A stretch of DNA of 64,000 nucleotides from positions 1 to 64,000 of the forward strand of contig CANBTI010000004.1 of NCBI GenBank assembly GCA_947372355.1. Reading direction: 5' to 3'. Of the stretch, positions 58,008 through 64,000 are shown in pieces; positions within the stretch are counted from its first letter, which is position 1; every line of letters starts with the position of its first letter. A program made the translations under genes and the position numbers. This stretch comes from Bdellovibrionales bacterium (GTDB taxonomy: Bacteria > Bdellovibrionota > UBA1018 > CAIMNF01). Under the pieces are notes generated by a model, which worked only from the letters and a program-made list of their open reading frames with translations, made no database searches and was not told the origin of the DNA.

Positions 58008-59330
58008 ATGAAAATTTCTAATCCATTTTTGGCAGCGATGTCTTTATTTTTGCTTGTAAATACGGCAAAAAGTGAAGAAGTGACCTTACCTACAGCAATT
58101 CATGATTCGCTTCAGGGATCCTTAGTGATTCAAAAGGCTGAATCTTCCCTAGAGGAATCCCGCTGGAAGAGAACGGGCGCTTATTCAGGATTTTTGCCCA
58201 ATATTTCAGGTGGTGCAAGTTATCTTCTGGATAAGAAATACATGTTATTGCCAGTTACACTTGGCGGGGTGGCTTCTTCTATACCTCAAATTGTTCCCAC
58301 TTCAATCTATTCACTTCAGGCGAGCATTCCTTTGTTTGATGGATTCTCAAATGTAGAAAGATTAAAATCAGGAAATAGCTTGGTTCGTTCTGCTGAATAT
58401 GAATTGGGCTGGGTAAAGTTCTCCACAATTCGTCAAACAGCCTTACAGTTTTATAAAGCCCTTGCTGCGGTTTTGTTAAAAGAAGTTACTTCTGAAAATT
58501 TAAAAAATTTACAAGATCATTTAAAAGATGTGGAAGCTTTAAAAAAGGTGGGTGTATCCACCCAGTATGATTTATTGAGAGTAGAAGTTCAGGTTTCAGA
58601 AGCAGAATCAGAAATTTTAAATTCAGATGATCAAATTGCATTAGCGAAAATGAAACTAGCGGAGATTTTAGGAAAAGAGAGCGAATTGCGTACTCCTACC
58701 GGAGTATTGCCAGTATTTGAAGCAAGCCTAGTTGATTCTTTGAATGGAGTGAGTTCTCCAGAATCTGGAAGGGGAGATTTGTTGGCAATGTCGGAAAGAG
58801 TGAATTCATTTTCTCAAATGGATTCTGCAGTTTCCCGTTATTGGGTTCCAAGAATTTCTTTAGTGGGTCAGTATCAATACTATAATAATATCAATTCAAA
58901 AATATTGGATTCCTCCAGTTTTTCTAGCGCCTATCAAGTGGGTTTGAATTTGAGTTGGAATATTTTTGATGGACTGAACTCAACAGCCCATGCGGGTGAA
59001 TCTTCACAGCAAGCAATTCAATTGGAAAAAACAATGCAGATCGCTCGTTTGAAGGCATCAACTGAATTTGAATCTTGGAAAAGAAAGTTTCTTTATTTTT
59101 GTAAAGTATATCGTTCTCGATTAAATGATCAGTCAAGATCGGCGGAAGCAGTTCGATTGGCAAAAGAGGGACGTCGTGCAGGAGCAAGAACTTCTAGTGA
59201 ATTATTAGATGCTGAACTTGACTTGTTTCGCGCAAGAGCGGGAATTGTGAATGCTCAAATTGGAATGATTGAATCATTGATTCAACTTGAATTATCAACC
59301 GGTAAAACTTTAGTGAATTGGGGAGCTTAA
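58008..59330 (+). CDS. TolC-family outer membrane efflux protein
   Basis: Signal peptide; repeated coiled-coil/strand architecture, SLQASIPLFDGFSNVERL and GLNLSWNIFDGLNSTAHA. Confidence 0.88.
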   Translation: MKISNPFLAAMSLFLLVNTAKSEEVTLPTAIHDSLQGSLVIQKAESSLEESRWKRTGAYSGFLPNISGGASYLLDKKYMLLPVTLGGVASSIPQIVPTSIYSLQASIPLFDGFSNVERLKSGNSLVRSAEYELGWVKFSTIRQTALQFYKALAAVLLKEVTSENLKNLQDHLKDVEALKKVGVSTQYDLLRVEVQVSEAESEILNSDDQIALAKMKLAEILGKESELRTPTGVLPVFEASLVDSLNGVSSPESGRGDLLAMSERVNSFSQMDSAVSRYWVPRISLVGQYQYYNNINSKILDSSSFSSAYQVGLNLSWNIFDGLNSTAHAGESSQQAIQLEKTMQIARLKASTEFESWKRKFLYFCKVYRSRLNDQSRSAEAVRLAKEGRRAGARTSSELLDAELDLFRARAGIVNAQIGMIESLIQLELSTGKTLVNWGA

Positions 59331-59331
59331 T

Positions 59332-60195
59332 ATGGAAAAAAATGGAAATGATAAAAAGAAAAAAATATTGACTGCTGTAGGCAGTGTGGCTGCAATCCTC
59401 ATTATCTATTTTGTGATCAATAAAATGTTATATGTCGAAACGGATAATGCTCAAGTGGAAGCGCATGCGGTTTTAATTGCTCCCAAAGTAAATGGTTATA
59501 TTCGCGAAGTGACAGTTACCGATGGATCAAAAGTGAAAAAAGATCAGATTTTGATTCAACTCGATGATCGTGATTATAAGGTTTCATTGGATTCTGCTCA
59601 AAGTGAACTTCTTTCACTGGGTGCTAGAATGAAGGATGCAGAAAAAAATTACGGACGTATTCGTGACCTTTATTCTAAGGCCGTGGTTTCTCAACAACAG
59701 TTTGATACGGCAAGTGCAAATTATAGCGAAATTAAGGCAAAATATGATTCAGCTCAATCACGCGTGAATCAAGCAAATTTGAACTTAGAACATGCGCAAA
59801 TTAAAGCCTCTTCGGATGGAGTGATTGCTAAAATTTCTGCTGAAATTGGACAATTAGCAAATCCCGGAACTCCGTTGATCGGTTTTGTGAGTTCTGAATC
59901 TCGTTGGGTGACCGCTAATTTTAAAGAAACTGAAATTTCTGATGTGATTGTTGGCCATAAAGTTTCTGTAACGGTAGATGCAATTCCAAGTAAAAAGTTT
60001 GAGGGTGAAGTGGAGAGTATTAGTTCTGCTACTGGATCCACATTTACTTTGTTACCACCGGATAATGCTACCGGAAACTTCACAAAAGTTGTCCAAAGGG
60101 TTCCAGTACGGATTAAACTTAAAAATCTAACCCCTCAAGATATTGATTTATTGCATGCTGGTCTTTCTGCAATGGTCAAAGTTTCAATCCACTAA
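59332..60195 (+). CDS. HlyD/EmrA-type membrane fusion protein
   Basis: One TM, VETDNAQVEAHAVLIAPKVNGYIREVTVTDGSKVKKDQILIQLDDRDY, IKASSDGVIAKISAEIGQLANPG. Confidence 0.93.
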   Translation: MEKNGNDKKKKILTAVGSVAAILIIYFVINKMLYVETDNAQVEAHAVLIAPKVNGYIREVTVTDGSKVKKDQILIQLDDRDYKVSLDSAQSELLSLGARMKDAEKNYGRIRDLYSKAVVSQQQFDTASANYSEIKAKYDSAQSRVNQANLNLEHAQIKASSDGVIAKISAEIGQLANPGTPLIGFVSSESRWVTANFKETEISDVIVGHKVSVTVDAIPSKKFEGEVESISSATGSTFTLLPPDNATGNFTKVVQRVPVRIKLKNLTPQDIDLLHAGLSAMVKVSIH

Positions 60196-60197
60196 TT

Positions 60198-61778
60198 ATG
60201 ATGACACGCGAATCAAAATTGATTGTCTTTGTTGCTGTTCTCGCTTCATTGCTCGAGATCATTGACACTTCAATTGTGAACGTGGCCTTGCCTAGTATGA
60301 TGGGTAATCTGGGAGCAACTCTTGAAGATATTTCGATGGTGATTACGGGTTACGCGATTGCAAATGCGATCGTACTTCCCGTTTCTGCTTGGTTAGGTGC
60401 ACGGATCGGACGTCGTAAATATTATCTCGGTTGTATCATTGCATTTACGATTACTTCTGTAGCCTGTGGATTTGCACCAAACTTATATACGTTGATTGTA
60501 TTTCGTATTTTGCAAGGGCTGGCGGGTGGAGCTCTTTTGCCCACCTCACAAACTTTGATTTACGAACAATTTCCTCGTGAAAAAGCTGGATTAGCAGGAG
60601 CGATTTTTGGAATGAGTGTGATGGTTGGTCCGGCTCTTGGTCCGGTGATGGGTGGGTATCTCACTGATCAGTTTGGTTGGCGTTCGATTTTTAATGTGAA
60701 TCTTCCACTCGGAATGCTCGCCTTATTTGTAGGGATGATGGTGATTAAAAATCCACCCTTCAATAACCACGCTGCCGATCAACCTAAACCTGCACTGGAT
60801 AAATTAGGATTGTTTTTGCTGGTCGTAGGTATTGGTTGCCTTCAGTATTTTTTAGAACGTGGCGAATCCGATGATTGGTTTTCCTCTCGTGGGATCACGG
60901 CTACATTTTTTATCGCAGCAATCTGTTTACCCATGTTTGTTTGGTGGGAACTTAAAATTAAAAATCCGATCATCAATATTCGATTGTTTAAGGATTCAGC
61001 TGTTCAAAATGGAACGGCGATGATGGCGCTCCTTGGTTTTTTTCTCTACGGAGTCGTGTTCTTGTTGCCTGTGTTTTTAGGTCGAACTTTCCATTATGAT
61101 GCAACTCAGGTGGGTGCTTTTTTTATTCCAGGATCTTTGCTCACAATGGCGATGATGCCTGTGGTGGGAAAACTCATGCAAGCGGGTAAAAATCCTAAAA
61201 CTTTAATTTTCTTTGGATTCACCTGTGTTGAACTTTGTTTATATTTGATGACCCGTTTTTCGCCTCTTTCTCCGAGTGGCGAGATTTTGAGAATGTTGTA
61301 CATGCGTGGATTAGCGATGGCCTTTTTGTTTGTTCCCATTAATTCTTCCATTCTTTCTCAATATCAGGGAATTAATATGGGACAAGTGGCGGGGATGATG
61401 AATCTGTTTCGTCAAATAGGTGGAAGTATCGGGATTGCTTTGGTGGCAACCTTACTCAATGTTCGTGGGCATCAAAACTATGCCGATTTACAAAGTAAAG
61501 TAACGGCACTCAATCCTCAAGCCAGCCAATTTGCGGGTCAGTTGCAGGGAAGTTTAGGGGCAAAATTACCGGAAACGATTGGCATGGGAACGTCAGTCAC
61601 CAGTCCCAATACTGCGGCCACTCAAATTCTTTACCTCAAGGTACAAAATCAGGTATTTATGATGAGCTTTTTACAACTCGTCACGATCATCATGATGATT
61701 GTGGCTTTGTTCTTAATTCCTTGGTTCCGTTTGAAATTGAAGCGCGGTGGCGCAACTCAAGTAGTGGATGCGCATTGA
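60198..61778 (+). CDS. DHA2-type MFS drug transporter (EmrB/QacA family)
   Basis: LEIIDTSIVNVALPSMMGNLGA, SAWLGARIGRRKYYLG, GMSVMVGPALGPVMGGYLTD. Confidence 0.95.
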   Translation: MMTRESKLIVFVAVLASLLEIIDTSIVNVALPSMMGNLGATLEDISMVITGYAIANAIVLPVSAWLGARIGRRKYYLGCIIAFTITSVACGFAPNLYTLIVFRILQGLAGGALLPTSQTLIYEQFPREKAGLAGAIFGMSVMVGPALGPVMGGYLTDQFGWRSIFNVNLPLGMLALFVGMMVIKNPPFNNHAADQPKPALDKLGLFLLVVGIGCLQYFLERGESDDWFSSRGITATFFIAAICLPMFVWWELKIKNPIINIRLFKDSAVQNGTAMMALLGFFLYGVVFLLPVFLGRTFHYDATQVGAFFIPGSLLTMAMMPVVGKLMQAGKNPKTLIFFGFTCVELCLYLMTRFSPLSPSGEILRMLYMRGLAMAFLFVPINSSILSQYQGINMGQVAGMMNLFRQIGGSIGIALVATLLNVRGHQNYADLQSKVTALNPQASQFAGQLQGSLGAKLPETIGMGTSVTSPNTAATQILYLKVQNQVFMMSFLQLVTIIMMIVALFLIPWFRLKLKRGGATQVVDAH

Positions 61779-61785
61779 TCATTTC

Positions 61786-61897
61786 CCAAGGCACGAAGTG
61801 CCAGAGGTGCGAGCTGGATTAAGCGAGTTAATTTCACCGGCTGAGCAGAGCTCAGCAATTGAAATTAACTCGCAACTCCGGCACTTGCGTGCCTTGG
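61786..61897. repeat. nested palindromic intergenic element, copy 2
   Basis: gcgagttaatttca (61823-61836) is perfectly complementary to tgaaattaactcgc (61860-61873). Core hairpin gctgagc-aga-gctcagc. Outer arms ccaaggcacgaagtgccagaggtgcgag and ctcgcaactccggcacttgcgtgccttgg are near-complementary. Confidence 0.88.
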
Positions 61898-61906
61898 AAA
61901 TAAGAC

Positions 61907-61935
61907 TTGACTATTACACTCAGTTTATGTAATAA
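61907..61935 (+). promoter_or_regulatory. candidate sigma70 promoter
   Basis: TTGACT-17 bp-TAATAA, with -10 ending 11 bp before the ATG. Confidence 0.6.
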
Positions 61936-61946
61936 TTCAGCCCGCG

Positions 61947-62708
61947 ATGATACCCATTCACTATTTTTTAGCACTATTAGCCATCTTAGCCTCAATGACC
62001 GGATGCACTCAAAAAGCTCCTCCTGGTTCACCGCAACTCATTTCTTTGAATAATACGGGTGTAGTGGATGCTGTTTCTACTCCAACGCCTTCTCAGCATT
62101 TAAACCGAGGGAATGATCCAACGGTGAAGCCACAAGTTAAGCCTGAATCCAATGCATTTACGCTAGCGGCCCCGAATGCAAGTGAGTGGAATTTAGCTTT
62201 CGCTGGAGATGATTCAAAAGTGCTTTATCAATTGCTTGAAGTGCCTTACGAAAAATCAAAAAAAGATCATGGTTTATTGCTCTCAAAAATTGGAAATCAA
62301 TTGGCATGTTCAAGATCAAAAATGGATCACGTATGTGCGGTAATTTTAAATTCATCAAACGGAGAAATTAAAAACAGTAAAAATAAATTGGAATTAGTGG
62401 GAGCAGATACTGAGTTAAAAGAACTTTATCATTCTTCCTTTTTTGATTTAGATCCAAGTCCTGCAAGAACGGGCCGTTTATTAATTTTAGGCGATAATGC
62501 TAAAAAGATTTATGAGGCACTTTCTGTGAATGCCCAATCTTTAAAAAATAATGAATTAACTAATGCTCACGATCGTTTCGGTAAACAAGGAAAGCACGTG
62601 GCTTGTTACCAAGAAGTTTTTGGTGCCGATCAGCAACCTTCTTTTTCTTGTAAGTTTTTCTATGATTACGACACCGGAACTTTTGATGAAATCACAGGCC
62701 TTTATTAA
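61947..62708 (+). CDS. hypothetical lipoprotein
   Basis: Lipobox-like ILASMTGCTQK at the N-terminus. Confidence 0.65.
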   Translation: MIPIHYFLALLAILASMTGCTQKAPPGSPQLISLNNTGVVDAVSTPTPSQHLNRGNDPTVKPQVKPESNAFTLAAPNASEWNLAFAGDDSKVLYQLLEVPYEKSKKDHGLLLSKIGNQLACSRSKMDHVCAVILNSSNGEIKNSKNKLELVGADTELKELYHSSFFDLDPSPARTGRLLILGDNAKKIYEALSVNAQSLKNNELTNAHDRFGKQGKHVACYQEVFGADQQPSFSCKFFYDYDTGTFDEITGLY

Positions 62709-62727
62709 TTCGTGATATGATCTACTC

Positions 62728-63474
62728 ATGATCCCTTATTCAAAACCATCAGCAGTAGGCGGAACCATCATTCGCAGAGTGATGGCGTTACTGAAGGAAA
62801 ATAATTTTCCACTTCCTATGAAGAAGCCAATTCTAATCGCCACATCAGGTGGGGTAGATTCAATGGTGCTTGCACATTTACTTTCCAAATATGGCAGAAG
62901 AATCATTTCCCCCGAACTCATCACGCTCTTGCATTTTGATCATCAATGGCGAAAAGAGTCAGGAACGATCGAAAAGAAAGCTGTTCAAAAGTTAGCCAAA
63001 GAATTGGGAGTGGGTTTCGTTTCGGTGAAATTGAAAACACCTCGTCAAAAGTCTCTCAGTAAAAATTTAGAAGAAGATGCCCGTCTGAAGAGGAATGAGT
63101 ATTATTCCAATCAAACTGGAAACGGAAAAAAGTTTGCGTTAGTGCTCACGGCTCATCATGCCGATGATGTGGTGGAAACATTAGTGTGGAGATTTTTTCG
63201 TGGTGAGCTATTTGATCAAAATGAGGGAATATTGTTTCAAGACAACAATGTGTTGCGTCCCTTCCTTAAAGTAACAAAGGAAGAACTTTATGAATACGCA
63301 CGCGCCGAGAAAGTTCCATTCCATGAAGATCCAACCAATAGCACTACTGGCCAAATGCGCGCATTTTTCAGGCGTGAGTTAAAGCCATTACTCCTGAAAC
63401 AATTCCCCGGATTTCGCAACTCAGTTTTGCGTTATGCTGCACTACGAAAATCGATCCGAAAAAAATCAGAATAA
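62728..63474 (+). CDS. tilS: tRNA(Ile)-lysidine synthase
   Basis: PP-loop ILIATSGGVDSMVLAHLLS; TAHHADDVVETLVWRFFRG; EDPTNSTTGQMRAFFRRELKPLL. Confidence 0.92.
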   Translation: MIPYSKPSAVGGTIIRRVMALLKENNFPLPMKKPILIATSGGVDSMVLAHLLSKYGRRIISPELITLLHFDHQWRKESGTIEKKAVQKLAKELGVGFVSVKLKTPRQKSLSKNLEEDARLKRNEYYSNQTGNGKKFALVLTAHHADDVVETLVWRFFRGELFDQNEGILFQDNNVLRPFLKVTKEELYEYARAEKVPFHEDPTNSTTGQMRAFFRRELKPLLLKQFPGFRNSVLRYAALRKSIRKKSE

Positions 63475-63556
63475 TTCCCATCATTTCTTTGTTTTTCCAA
63501 GTGTTTTTCAAATCTAACTATGGTGAAATATGAGGAGTCTGTTGAAAGGACCGTTC

Positions 63557-64000
63557 ATGAAAAATCTTGGTAAAACTGCTGCTCTCTGGATTTCAGTATT
63601 CCTCATTTTCGCCATTTTGCTGAAAACTGTAGATCAAAACAAAAAAGATAAAAAGGAACTGAAGTTCTCTCAGTTCATCACCATGGTGAAAGAGGGAAAA
63701 GTTGCAGAAGTCACTTTTAAAAATGAAGGCATCATCACGGGTAACTTAAAAGAAGCCGTGGATGGACGCACTCAATTTGAAACCGTGGGTGATACTGAGA
63801 ATTCAAAAGTATTTGAAATTCTTCAAAACAATAACATTACTCCCAATTATGAGCGCGCAGAGAAAACTCCTTTCTGGCAACAAATTTTAGTTTCATGGTT
63901 CCCCATGCTTCTTTTGTTTTTGGTGTTCTTTTTATTCATGCGCCAACTTCAAGCAGGCGGTGGCAAGGCAATGAGTTTTGGAAAATCTAAAGCTCGCCTG
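63557..64000 (+). CDS. ftsH: ATP-dependent zinc metalloprotease FtsH, N-terminal part (runs off window)
   Basis: My translation from ATG 63557: MKNLGKTAALWISVFLIFAILLKTVDQ...LKFSQFITMVKEGKVAEVTFKNEGIITG...LVFFLFMRQLQAGGGKAMSFGKSKARL. Typical FtsH N-terminus; no stop before the window end. Confidence 0.93.
   Translation, partial: MKNLGKTAALWISVFLIFAILLKTVDQNKKDKKELKFSQFITMVKEGKVAEVTFKNEGIITGNLKEAVDGRTQFETVGDTENSKVFEILQNNNITPNYERAEKTPFWQQILVSWFPMLLLFLVFFLFMRQLQAGGGKAMSFGKSKARL

Noticed and set aside
1-64000. CRISPR arrays, transposases, prophage or defence systems
   Set aside because: No regularly spaced repeats and no recognisable recombinase, Cas, phage structural, restriction or toxin-antitoxin proteins in the ORF track.

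Overview
The window is a low-GC bacterial chromosome segment. It is densely coded, and I saw no rRNA, tRNA, CRISPR array, transposase or prophage. The gene content is compatible with a Bdellovibrionota-like organism, but that is inference and I could not test it. Main blocks: (i) a two-component cluster (1.6-6.9 kb); (ii) secreted hydrolases (metzincin-type lipoprotein, phospholipase D-like protein, trypsin-like and subtilisin-like proteases); (iii) housekeeping genes (typA, rpmB, nagB-like, xth-like, orn, fusA, lgt, secG-tpiA-pgk-gap, tilS, 5' end of ftsH); (iv) a 21-kb chemosensory locus (22.1-43.4 kb) made of two paralogous modules, each MCP(4HB-like)-CheA-CheW-MCP(Cache-like)-CheR/REC/CheB fusion, flanking an outer-membrane-protein-like gene; (v) a MarR-EmrA/EmrB-TolC-type efflux locus with a perfect candidate operator. 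Observations most worth a second look: a CheR-REC-CheB triple fusion; its paralogue, whose CheB part aligns with CheB but has lost the catalytic Ser and His motifs and sits next to a separate intact CheB with an unidentified N-terminal domain; three sigma28-like promoters in front of che genes; a phosphoglycerate kinase with an RGG/GYGGG-like glycine-rich C-terminal tail; and two intergenic nested palindromes with a conserved core hairpin showing one compensatory base-pair change and perfectly paired but unrelated arms.
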